Assembly (NCBI GenBank): GCA_035276685.1
Contig: DATELK010000064.1
Coordinates: 4,758-68,757, forward strand
Direction: 5' to 3'
Length of the DNA: 64,000 bases
DNA from: JACVRN01 sp035276685
Lineage (GTDB): Bacteria > Acidobacteriota > Blastocatellia > Pyrinomonadales > Pyrinomonadaceae
The notes under the pieces are model-generated. The model was not told where the DNA came from, made no database searches, and saw nothing but the letters and a program-made list of their open reading frames with translations. A program made the position numbers and the translations under genes. The stretch's first letter is position 1. The number at the start of each line of letters is the position of its first letter. Below, one piece after another: positions 27,613 through 35,613 of the stretch.

Positions 27613-27918
27613 TTATTCAATCGTCTCTGCTATCAGTAGGGCGAGTTCCCTTCTCTCTGCGTCGGCCAGTGAGAAGAAGCTTATGCCGTAGCCTTTGGGC
27701 TCGTCGTGCTGGCGCACGACCATCCCTGCCAGCTCAAGAATCTTCCCGCTATGAAGCGGCACGCCTAAGGATATCTTCGTGCCCGCATCCAGCCACATGT
27801 CCGTCCTGAGAAAGCAGCCGCTCAGGCTTATGTTCGTGATGGTCAGCGTGTGCGTGTTGGAGTGCCCCATGTAGGTAGGGATATTGACGTACGCGCGGAG
27901 TTTGCGACCTGTGGCCAT
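27613..27918 (-). CDS. PilZ-domain protein
   Basis: 101 residues, a single PilZ fold. The second c-di-GMP motif is clear as NISLSGCFL. The N-terminal arginine motif is weak (GRKLRAY, instead of RxxxR), so nucleotide binding is uncertain. It converges on the response regulator gene. Confidence 0.72.
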   Translation of the reverse strand: MATGRKLRAYVNIPTYMGHSNTHTLTITNISLSGCFLRTDMWLDAGTKISLGVPLHSGKILELAGMVVRQHDEPKGYGISFFSLADAERRELALLIAETIE

Positions 27919-27944
27919 CTATCAAGCCTCTCTTATCAAGACAG

Positions 27945-28090
27945 AATTCAAACAGGGATGGACAGGATAAAAGATAATGCAGAAGGCAGAGTGCAGAATG
28001 ATGAATGAGAAGAATTATTCAACTTGAATTATTTCTTTCATTCATCATTCTGCACTCTGCCTTCTGCATTGTTTCCCGTCCCTGTTAATT
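27945..28090. repeat. Family-1 palindrome with a second palindrome nested inside
   Basis: The outer arms are the family-1 AACAGGGATGGACAGGAT and CCCGTCCCTGTTAATT. The usual A/G centre is replaced by a different inverted repeat: ATGCAGAAGGCAGAGTGCAG and its mirror ending GCCTTCTGCAT (27976-28070). Confidence 0.85.
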
Positions 28091-28103
28091 TCTCTTCCGG
28101 CAT

Positions 28104-28964
28104 TTATCCGTTGATGCGGCGGTAGCGCGCCTCTACCAGCATGTAGAAGCCGTAGGCGAAGAGCCCGGCCGCGACTGTCGCGAGCGCCCACGGGCCGAAG
28201 GGCCAGCTTGAAAGAGTATCGAGCGCGGCGTCCAGTCCCTTTGCCTCCGACGGGTTGAAGTGGCGCGCGGACTGTACGAGGAAGCCTCCGACGATGCAGA
28301 AGACTACGCCGCGCGCACAGTAGCCCACGCGGCCCGTCAGCTTCGCCCAGAACTTTTTCGTCTCGCTCATCTCCCCGAGCTTGAGCCGCTTCCTGAACTT
28401 GGCGCTTATCCCCTTGTATATCTGGTAAAGCCCGAAGCCTAAGACGCACACCCCGGCGAGCATGACAAGCCACCTGCCGTAAGGCATGGCGAGAAAGCGC
28501 GCGACCCAGTCCTGCTGCACCTCTGTGCTGCTGTCAGGGTCGCCCACGTCAATCAGAACCTTCGCGGCCGAGAGCGCGAGGCCAGCGTAGACAAGACCGC
28601 TGCCGACGTAGCCTATGCGAACCAGTATGCCTTTCAGCTTTGTGCCCTTGTCGTCCGTGTCCGCAATCGCCTGAATCCAGCGCCAGATGACGTAGCCTAT
28701 GAGGCCGAAGGCTACCGTGCCGAGGACGAACTTTCCGAAGGGCTGCTCGTGTATGGCTTCAAGCGCGCCGCGAGTGTCCGTGGTCTCGCCTCCCATGCCG
28801 AAGGCGGCACGCGTCGCAAGCGCGCCCACGACCATGTAGACCGCTCCCTTCGTGGCATATCCGAAGCGCGCTATGCGCTCCATCCAGGGATGCGCGGCGA
28901 CATCCTCTATCACCTCGTCCGCCTGCTCTTTTACCTGCTTGATGGATGAATCGGCTCTTTCCAT
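28104..28964 (-). CDS. DUF1206 membrane protein
   Basis: 286 residues from the ATG at 28964, preceded by AAGGGG; the upstream in-frame extension has no signal. It holds three repeats of a two-helix unit starting RFGYATKGAVYMVVG, RIGYVGSGLVYAGL and RVGYCARGVVFCIVG, the DUF1206 pattern: six membrane segments. Function of the family is unknown. Confidence 0.85.
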   Translation of the reverse strand: MERADSSIKQVKEQADEVIEDVAAHPWMERIARFGYATKGAVYMVVGALATRAAFGMGGETTDTRGALEAIHEQPFGKFVLGTVAFGLIGYVIWRWIQAIADTDDKGTKLKGILVRIGYVGSGLVYAGLALSAAKVLIDVGDPDSSTEVQQDWVARFLAMPYGRWLVMLAGVCVLGFGLYQIYKGISAKFRKRLKLGEMSETKKFWAKLTGRVGYCARGVVFCIVGGFLVQSARHFNPSEAKGLDAALDTLSSWPFGPWALATVAAGLFAYGFYMLVEARYRRING

Positions 28965-28986
28965 TACCCCTTGCTTTAACGCTCCC

Positions 28987-29919
28987 CTAGTTCTTGGCCG
29001 CCTTCCAGTCCGCGAGCCTCTTCTCAAGACGCGCCGTGTCAACCTTGTCGGCCTTGCCGCGCGCTATGGCTGCTTCCGCGACCGTCATGGCCTCCGCCTT
29101 GCGGCCCGCCATATAGAGCAGCTGCGCCCGTGCAGCAAGGTTCTGGTAGGTTTCCTTGACCTTTATGGATTGGTCAACCCACTTGAGCGCGTCGTCCCAG
29201 CGCTCGTCGTTGGCGTACTGGTTGGCCACCTGTAGCTGTATTCTCCAGTCCGTAGGATTAGCAGCAATCGCCGCGTCCACCTTCTGACGCATGAGCGCGT
29301 CCACGTTCGGCACCTCAATGGTGAAAGGCACCGCGACCTTCTCCCAGCGAATGAGAACCTGCGCGGTGTTGGCCGTGACGACGGGGAAGCTGAACTGCAT
29401 CCACTCCTGATTGTCTGCGGCCATCTGCGGCTTGACCTTGACCCTCAGCACGTCCTTCTTCTCGTCGTAGCTGAAGCTGCCCCACTGGCCCGCGTCCGAG
29501 TTGAAGATGACCGTCCACTCGTCGCGCCCCGGAATCGTGTGCAGGCTGTAAGTCCCTGCGGCGAGCTTCTGGCCGTTAATCATCACGTCGTCCGTGACGG
29601 CGAAGGTAGTAGCCTCGTTTGCGCCCGTGCGCCAGACGTGGCCGTAAGGAACGATGGGCGCGTCCTTCGCGCGCTCGCGCGAATCGTCCAGGGTAGCGGT
29701 GCCTGCGGCGGCCGTCGCAGGAGGGTCGCCCCAGATTTTACGTCCCTTCACACCGGGACGGCTGTAGGTGATGGTGACATCAGTGACGCCTACGGTCTGC
29801 ATGACGGTGGCCTTCTGGCTCGGGCGCGGAAGACGCACGGCGGGGGCCTGTGCCTGCGCCGCGCAGACGAACAGCAGCAGAGCGAAGGCGGAAGCATAGA
29901 AATGTTTAAGGGAAATCAT
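28987..29919 (-). CDS. Exported DUF2911 protein with TPR-like tail
   Basis: 310 residues from the ATG at 29919, with AGGAGA upstream and a signal peptide ending at AQA. The DUF2911 domain (about 25-185) contains TYSRPGVKGRKIWG and WRTGANEATTF. Residues 215-305 form helical TPR-like repeats. The family is common in Bacteroidota and Acidobacteriota; its role is unknown. It lies 22 bases upstream of the DUF1206 gene on the same strand. Confidence 0.85.
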   Translation of the reverse strand: MISLKHFYASAFALLLFVCAAQAQAPAVRLPRPSQKATVMQTVGVTDVTITYSRPGVKGRKIWGDPPATAAAGTATLDDSRERAKDAPIVPYGHVWRTGANEATTFAVTDDVMINGQKLAAGTYSLHTIPGRDEWTVIFNSDAGQWGSFSYDEKKDVLRVKVKPQMAADNQEWMQFSFPVVTANTAQVLIRWEKVAVPFTIEVPNVDALMRQKVDAAIAANPTDWRIQLQVANQYANDERWDDALKWVDQSIKVKETYQNLAARAQLLYMAGRKAEAMTVAEAAIARGKADKVDTARLEKRLADWKAAKN

Positions 29920-30031
29920 CTTTCTTTCTCCTGACAGAATTTGAAGCAATGTATTAGCAGCGCTTTGACGTTGTCAACAAGATACCGTCCAGCGCCAGCG
30001 TTATCGTGCGTTTACATGAATAAATTGATTG

Positions 30032-31603
30032 TCAGACTCCTGATAAGCCTACGAATCCGCTCAGGTAATCTGTCACCGCGCCCGCCGAGACCTCTCGGGA
30101 AATAAAGCCTATGTAGTTGTCCGGCCTGAGCAGCAACATGAAGCCGCCGTCCGTGCCGAAGATTTCACGCACGCGTGGGTTAAGCGGCACCCGATGACAA
30201 TCCAGTAGCGGCGCGTACTTACTCTCAAGCTCGCCGCAAAGCTTTTGATAATCGCCCGCGTCTTCTTCAGAGAAGATGAGCAGGTGAAAGCGTGGCTCGC
30301 GCAAGCGGTCGTAGATGCTCTCTCCCTCGACCAGAAAATAGGGCATGCGGTCGCCGGGCTTTACTTCCAGCTCTTCGTCGCGCGTGTGGTCGCTCAGCGA
30401 GCCGTGGCGATAGTTGATGCCTATCTGCGACAGTAGCGGAAAGATGGCGCGCTTGACTATGTCGAAGCGCAGTAGGTATTCCGCGACCGTGGGGAAGATA
30501 GTCGTGCGTATAAAGCTTATGAGCCAGCTTGAGCCAGCGCCAAGCTCGAACATGCGGTCTGTCGTCTCAAGCAGTCTCTGCGCGTTCTCAAGCCGTTCCT
30601 CGTTGTAAGTCTCAAGCAGCTTCTCCGGGGCCGCGCCTTTGATAACGAGGGCCAGCTTCCACGCCAGGTTATAAGCATCCTGTATCCCCGTGTTCATGCC
30701 TTGCGCGCCCGCCGGAGAGTGTATGTGCGCGGCGTCTCCCGTGACGAAGCAGCGACCTTCGGAGAACTTATTGACGCGACGCGAGTGAACCTTGTAGAGC
30801 GAGAACCAGTTGACGTGTGAAATCTCAAGCTCAAGCTTGGCTTCCAGTTTTATCTGCTGCTCTATCTCTTCGTACAAGACCTCGCTCTCGTCCTTGTCCA
30901 ACCCTTCCGGGAAGGTGCCGACGATGCGGTAGCGCTTATCTCCCTTCATGGGGAAGAAGGCGGTGAAGACATCCCGGCCCAGGCATACCTGAAGCGCGTC
31001 GTGCGGGAGAGCCCAGTCAACCTGCGCGTCCGCCACGTAAAACATTCGCTCGAAGGTGCTGCCCTCGAAGGTGAGCCCGAGCATGTGCCTGACGGGGCTC
31101 TTTGCGCCGTCGCAGCCAACCAGATACTTCGCGCGGATAGTTCCGGCTTCGCCTGTCTCTCTCTTTATCTCGACCGTGACGCCTTCCGCGTCCTGCGAGA
31201 AGCCTTCCAGTGCCGTGCTCCAGAGAACGTCCCTGCCACGGGCTTGAAGGTGCTCGTAAAGGAGCTGCTCGTTTTTGCTCTGCTCTAAAATGAGCAGGAA
31301 GGGATAGGGGCTCAGGTTCTGCCCTATGTCCTCGAAGGGAAGCTCGGCGCGCACCTCTCCGCCTTCGAGCAGCCTGAACTTTTTGGCAATCTCGCCGCGC
31401 TCCACAGCCTCTCGGGCCAAGCCCAGCTGCTCGTAAATCTCAAGCGTGCGCGCGTGAACTCCCAGAGCCTTGGAGTACGGAGTGACGCCCTCGTTCTTCT
31501 CGACTATACGGAAGTCAACGCCGTACCTTAGAAGCTGGCAGGCCAGAGACAGGCCCGTGGGGCCTGCTCCAATGATGGCCACATCCGTTTCAATTGTGTT
31601 CAT
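30032..31603 (-). CDS. FAD-dependent aromatic monooxygenase
   Basis: 523 residues from the ATG at 31603. It has the FAD Rossmann motif GAGPTGLSLACQL at 12-24, the DG motif in VGCDGAKSPVR, and the second FAD motif GDAAHIHSPAGAQGMNTG, all typical of PheA/UbiH-type hydroxylases. The C-terminal thioredoxin-like domain of phenol hydroxylase type covers about 400-520. Likely hydroxylates an aromatic compound with NAD(P)H and oxygen. Confidence 0.88.
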   Translation of the reverse strand: MNTIETDVAIIGAGPTGLSLACQLLRYGVDFRIVEKNEGVTPYSKALGVHARTLEIYEQLGLAREAVERGEIAKKFRLLEGGEVRAELPFEDIGQNLSPYPFLLILEQSKNEQLLYEHLQARGRDVLWSTALEGFSQDAEGVTVEIKRETGEAGTIRAKYLVGCDGAKSPVRHMLGLTFEGSTFERMFYVADAQVDWALPHDALQVCLGRDVFTAFFPMKGDKRYRIVGTFPEGLDKDESEVLYEEIEQQIKLEAKLELEISHVNWFSLYKVHSRRVNKFSEGRCFVTGDAAHIHSPAGAQGMNTGIQDAYNLAWKLALVIKGAAPEKLLETYNEERLENAQRLLETTDRMFELGAGSSWLISFIRTTIFPTVAEYLLRFDIVKRAIFPLLSQIGINYRHGSLSDHTRDEELEVKPGDRMPYFLVEGESIYDRLREPRFHLLIFSEEDAGDYQKLCGELESKYAPLLDCHRVPLNPRVREIFGTDGGFMLLLRPDNYIGFISREVSAGAVTDYLSGFVGLSGV

Positions 31604-31622
31604 AGGCAAGATTCTAAAGCAT

Positions 31623-31712
31623 AATTAACAGGGATGGACAGGATAAACAGGATGAAGAAAAGATAATTCTTTCTCTTTTTTATCCTGTCTATCCTGTCCA
31701 TCCCTGCTAATT
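31623..31712. repeat. Family-1 intergenic palindrome, copy 6
   Basis: Arms AACAGGGATGGACAGGAT and ATCCTGTCCATCCCTGCT. It lies between two tandem flavoprotein genes, directly after the stop of the 31720-32889 gene. Confidence 0.82.
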
Positions 31713-31719
31713 TTTGCTT

Positions 31720-32889
31720 TCACACGTACTGCCCTGCGGCGTAAGCGGAGGCCCATGCCCATTGAAAGTTGTAGCCCCCTAGCCACCCGGTCACGTCCAC
31801 CACTTCTCCTATGAAGAAGAGGCCGGGGACGCGCCTCGACTCCATAGTCTTAGACGAAAGCTCGTCCGTAGAGACGCCGCCCGCCGTCACTTCGGCCTTC
31901 CTGAAGCCTTCCGTGCCCGAAGGCGTAACTTGCATCTCGTGAATCCTCCCGGCAATCCCCTCAAGCTCTTCGACCGTGTATGACCTGAGCGGTCTGGATT
32001 CCGCGTAAAGCTCGCACCATGCGTGAGCGAAGCGGCGGGGCAGCCGCTGCGAGAGAAGGTTGGCAAGCTCCGTGGCCGAATCATGATTGCTCATGAGCAG
32101 GTGAAGTGCGTCTTCGTCCGGCAGGAGGTTGATTGAGACGGCCTCGCCCGCTCGCCAGTAGGAAGAGATTTGAAGTATGGCCGGGCCGCTCAAGCCCCTG
32201 TGCGTAATCAGAATGTTCTCGCGAAACTCTCTGCCGCAGCAGCCAACGATTGCGCCGAGCGATACGCCGGTAAGCTTCGACAACTGCTTGAGCAGCGCGG
32301 GCGCGAGCGTCAGCGGCACGAGCGCGGGCCTCATCTCTTCAATCTTTAATCCGAACTGCCGCGCTATGCGATAGCCGAAATCGGTCGCGCCTAGCTTAGG
32401 GATAGAGAGCCCGCCCGTGGCTATCACGAGCGACTCTGAGACGAAGCTTCCACGGCTGGTCTCCACGCGAAACAGAGCCTCCTTCTCGACGGAGAGCACG
32501 CGGCAGTCGCAAAGAATCTCTACGCCCGCTCTGCCGCATTCAGCCAGCAGCATCTCTATTATCTGCTGCGAGCTTCCGTCACAAAACAGCTGCCCCAGCT
32601 TCTTCTCGTGATAACGGATGCGGTGCTTTTCCACCAGCCCTATGAAGTCCTGCGGCGTGTAGCGCGCAAGCGCCGACTTAGAGAAATGAGGGTTGGCCGA
32701 GAGGTAGTTCTCCGCCGTCGTATAAATGTTAGTGAAGTTGCAGCGCCCGCCGCCGGAGATGGCAATCTTCTTGCCCACGCGCTCCGAGTGCTCTAGGACG
32801 AGCACCCTTCGCCCGCGCCTACCCGCCTCAATCGCACAGAAAAGCCCCGCCGCCCCCGCGCCTATGATGACACAATCCCACTCCGGCAT
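31720..32889 (-). CDS. HI0933/YhiN-family flavoprotein
   Basis: 389 residues. The N-terminal FAD motif IIGAGAAGLFCAIEAG is followed by GKKIAISGGGRCNFTN, the signature of the HI0933 (YhiN/BaiN) family. The C terminus has the matching VDVTGWLGGYNFQWAWASA. These are FAD-binding oxidoreductases of poorly known substrate; some reduce bile-acid intermediates. Confidence 0.9.
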   Translation of the reverse strand: MPEWDCVIIGAGAAGLFCAIEAGRRGRRVLVLEHSERVGKKIAISGGGRCNFTNIYTTAENYLSANPHFSKSALARYTPQDFIGLVEKHRIRYHEKKLGQLFCDGSSQQIIEMLLAECGRAGVEILCDCRVLSVEKEALFRVETSRGSFVSESLVIATGGLSIPKLGATDFGYRIARQFGLKIEEMRPALVPLTLAPALLKQLSKLTGVSLGAIVGCCGREFRENILITHRGLSGPAILQISSYWRAGEAVSINLLPDEDALHLLMSNHDSATELANLLSQRLPRRFAHAWCELYAESRPLRSYTVEELEGIAGRIHEMQVTPSGTEGFRKAEVTAGGVSTDELSSKTMESRRVPGLFFIGEVVDVTGWLGGYNFQWAWASAYAAGQYV

Positions 32890-32930
32890 TAATACGTATC
32901 ACCGCGCATATTAACTTGCAGCCGCTTTCG

Positions 32931-33335
32931 TCATCTTCTACCTAGCGGCTGCGTGTGCTGGCCCATCCATTCTGTCACCCTTTCAATCTCCCAACGGCCA
33001 GCCTCTATGGCCATCACCAGCTCGACTACTCCGGACGCCGCGGCGACTATCTCAAATCCGTTAATCTTGAGAAAGCGGTCTGTCAGGTGCGTGGCCGTGC
33101 GTTTGTTGCCGCCTATGAAGGGGTGATTTTTGATGAGACCGAAACAGAGTGTTGCGGCTTGCCTTTCAAGACTCGCGCCTTCGTAAGCGGCAGATTGCTG
33201 TGGTCGTGCGAGGGCGGATTGAAGCAGCGCACGGTCAAAAATGCCGTAGCGAGCTTCTCCGAGTGTACGCATTAATTCAATATGCTCAACGACCGCTTCG
33301 ACGAAGGTTATATAGCGCAGGGGTTCAGTCGCCAA
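32931..33335 (-). CDS. Doc-family toxin (Fic fold)
   Basis: 134 residues. The Fic/Doc motif reads HPFIGGNKRTA at 71-81: His and NKR are present, but the position usually Asp or Asn is Gly. Doc kinases phosphorylate EF-Tu and halt translation. Translation probably starts at the TTG at 33335, which overlaps the antitoxin stop by 11 bases. Whether the Gly form is active cannot be judged. Confidence 0.85.
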   Translation of the reverse strand: MATEPLRYITFVEAVVEHIELMRTLGEARYGIFDRALLQSALARPQQSAAYEGASLERQAATLCFGLIKNHPFIGGNKRTATHLTDRFLKINGFEIVAAASGVVELVMAIEAGRWEIERVTEWMGQHTQPLGRR

Positions 33336-33561
33336 GACGCTTCATCTCCGCGAAGGCGTCCTCGAATTTATCCGCGCTCTCCTGAACGCCGCGTTTCATC
33401 TCAGCGGTCGCGGGTGGAAGGATTTCGGCAGAGACGTGCCCGGCTTTGAGATAAAAGAGCAGGTATGAGCCTTCACTGACACCGGCTTCGCGCGCCATCT
33501 CAGGCGTCATGGGGACGACCCAGCCGCGCTCTGTTTTATGCGGAGTCAATAATTCCGACAT
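33325..33561 (-). CDS. Antitoxin of the Doc pair
   Basis: 78 residues: an AbrB/SpoVT-like N-terminal half (TERGWVVPMTPEMAREAGV) and a charged helical C terminus (RGVQESADKFEDAFAEMKRL) of the kind that blocks Doc toxins. It is encoded immediately upstream of, and overlapping, the Doc gene. Confidence 0.75.
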   Translation of the reverse strand: MSELLTPHKTERGWVVPMTPEMAREAGVSEGSYLLFYLKAGHVSAEILPPATAEMKRGVQESADKFEDAFAEMKRLGD

Positions 33562-33644
33562 GGCCTTCTGACCTCAAGCCGATTGTAACACTTTAATTTT
33601 CGACGACTACAATCCTTTCCTCATCAGAGGGCTGTCAGAGAAAG

Positions 33645-34166
33645 CTATTTCTCTGCTTTGGGCAGGCTGATTTTCCAGTCGCTGCCTTCTTTCACAAAAT
33701 CCATGGTAGACCACGTGCCCCTCTCGTTGAGGTATTCGAGGGTGGCGCGGTCGCCGTCAATCTTCTCGTTGCGTGACTCGGCCTTGTCTGCCTGCGGCCT
33801 GTCGGCAAGCTCCTTCAGCTGGTCATCGAGCGTCTTCTTCTCTTCCTTGCCCATCTCCGTCAAGAAGTCCTGCACCTCTTTAGAGAGCACTCGCTTCAGG
33901 CCCGCAATGTCCTTGTTCTTACGCGCGGCGTAAGCCGTCCTGTAGGCTTCGGTGGGCGTCGCCAGCGAGCCTGATGCGCTCGGGCTCTCGGATGTTTTGG
34001 CGGCTTCGGCCGGGCTTGAGTTGGCGGCGGGCTGCGTGTTTGTGTTGTCAGAGGAACGGTTGGCGTTGGTGTTTGTCTCTGCCGCCTTCTGGCAGGCTGC
34101 TGTCGCGGCCGCCAGCAGAAAAAGTGTCGTTAGGATGAAGGCCGTGCGATTGGTGAATAGTTTCAA
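33645..34166 (-). CDS. Lipoprotein with NTF2-like domain
   Basis: 173 residues. TTG start, chosen because AAGGAG lies 7 bases upstream. The signal ends in a lipobox, AATAAC. A Ser/Asn-rich linker (about 30-65) leads to an NTF2-like DUF4878-type domain (about 70-170; TPTEAYRTAYAARKNKD). Probably an envelope lipoprotein; function unknown. Confidence 0.75.
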   Translation of the reverse strand: MKLFTNRTAFILTTLFLLAAATAACQKAAETNTNANRSSDNTNTQPAANSSPAEAAKTSESPSASGSLATPTEAYRTAYAARKNKDIAGLKRVLSKEVQDFLTEMGKEEKKTLDDQLKELADRPQADKAESRNEKIDGDRATLEYLNERGTWSTMDFVKEGSDWKISLPKAEK

Positions 34167-34236
34167 CTGTCGCTCCTTGAACTAAAGGGGAAATGTGATA
34201 GCTCTTATGCAATGTAGCATGAAGCAGAACCTGCGG

Positions 34237-34455
34237 CTAACGCCTCTTCCACTTTAGCTCAATCTCTACTTCCTCTTCATCGCCCTCGCGCTGGTACTCA
34301 AACTCCACCGTGGCGTAAGGCGGGACGTAGATGCGCTCGCCCGCAATCTGTATCTCGAATGTCTTCTCCTCTTCCAAAGCATCGGCCAGCCGTCGCAGCT
34401 TAGCCACGACCTCTTTGTTCGAGTATGACTTCTCAACATCCTTGTCCTGACTCAT
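34237..34455 (-). CDS. Amphi-Trp domain protein
   Basis: 72 residues with an amphipathic helix (KEVVAKLRRLADALEEE), a beta region (VEFEYQREG) and a terminal ELKWKRR, the amphi-Trp pattern. AGGAGAAGAAG upstream. Function of the family is unknown; members are small and cytoplasmic. Confidence 0.75.
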   Translation of the reverse strand: MSQDKDVEKSYSNKEVVAKLRRLADALEEEKTFEIQIAGERIYVPPYATVEFEYQREGDEEEVEIELKWKRR

Positions 34456-34481
34456 AGCTTCTTCTTCTCCTATGGAATTGA

Positions 34482-35000
34482 TTAAGACCGCTTGCGAGGC
34501 GCTTTGTCCAGCATCTTGGTAGTATCTTCTACAATGCTCGCCGGGACAACGTTGTCAAAGTCCGCTTGCGGCAAAGATTTTTGCGTTGAGCCTGAAAGAG
34601 CAGCCCTTTCATTCGTGCTCGAATCAACCGGAGCCTCGCCCTTCTTTCTTGCGCTCAGCTTCTTCTTGAGTCTTGAGTTGACGATAAACCCTAGCGTCTG
34701 CCACGCCGCTACGAGCCCCAGAAAAACATATACAAGGTAGATTACGGTCGGAGCCTTCTGCCCCGTCTTCTCATACAGAGAGTCGTAATAGCCGTTCAGA
34801 AATCCTAGCAGCAAGCTGCTGGCGAGCGTCGTGACGATGTTAATGGCGAGATTGATATTGACCTGCGTTTCGGGCTTGTTCCCGCCCAGAATCTTATTTA
34901 TCAGATAAGACTTGCCGGAGAAGTCCGTCAGGAATTGGCCGCAGCTGCGGCAATAGGAGTCAGGCTGTTGTTCGCTTTTTCCGCAGTTCGGGCAGAACAT
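34482..35000 (-). CDS. Zinc-ribbon membrane protein
   Basis: 172 residues. A zinc ribbon, CPNCG...CRSCG (3-21), precedes two hydrophobic segments (about 48-70 and 80-105). The tail is Ser- and Lys-rich and polar. The plan is a membrane-tethered zinc ribbon of unknown function. It lies 26 bases before the amphi-Trp gene and is probably co-transcribed. Confidence 0.7.
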   Translation of the reverse strand: MFCPNCGKSEQQPDSYCRSCGQFLTDFSGKSYLINKILGGNKPETQVNINLAINIVTTLASSLLLGFLNGYYDSLYEKTGQKAPTVIYLVYVFLGLVAAWQTLGFIVNSRLKKKLSARKKGEAPVDSSTNERAALSGSTQKSLPQADFDNVVPASIVEDTTKMLDKAPRKRS

Positions 35001-35229
35001 AAAAGGAAAATACCTTAAATACCTGAGATTGGCTAACCTGTCTTAATCTACCGGGCCCCGGCATCGAGCTATAACGTTCGGCGCGCGGTAATTGTTTCCG
35101 AAAGCGAGAGGGCGTGCCAACAGGATGGCGAAGCACAGGGCCTTACCATTTCCGGTTGACGGCGGATAAATATTTTCTCTTTATCTGAGGCGGGACGGGA
35201 TGTCTAAAACGGGCGTCGGTTGTCTTGAA

Positions 35230-35541
35230 TCATTTACCATGCCTGTTAAACTTGGGGCGCGAGGGGTCGTTAAGGCGATGGACGGCGACGCCGCTCTTAT
35301 TTACTTTGGGATGAATCCTGGGAATCATATCTTCAGGATATTCATCTCTGATGAGATCTTCGATTTTACTTTTGAGGCCAGCGAACTCTTCGTCGGAGAG
35401 CTGAAGGTGGTCTTGGAGGCTATGCCCTTCCCCTTGCAGGCGTGCGTAGAGCTGGCGCACGCTTCTAATCTCCAGATCCTCTAACTTGCTTGAGATGGCG
35501 GCTGGTATGTCAATATCTAATAGTCTTAAATCCGTAGCCAT
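35230..35541 (-). CDS. Small helical-domain protein, partner of the papain-like protease
   Basis: 103 residues from the ATG at 35541. The middle, ISSKLEDLEIRSVRQLYARL, closely parallels ITAKLNDVGIRTVSALYHRI of the protease encoded just upstream, so both carry the same helical-bundle domain. The C terminus is basic (RPKFNRHGK). Probably a solo version of the protease's adaptor region. Confidence 0.6.
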   Translation of the reverse strand: MATDLRLLDIDIPAAISSKLEDLEIRSVRQLYARLQGEGHSLQDHLQLSDEEFAGLKSKIEDLIRDEYPEDMIPRIHPKVNKSGVAVHRLNDPSRPKFNRHGK

Positions 35542-35613
35542 GATTGTACGCCTCCGACATAAACATACCAGCCGCAACCTCAAGTTTCAACCTGCGGCGA
35601 GTCACGCTCAGGC

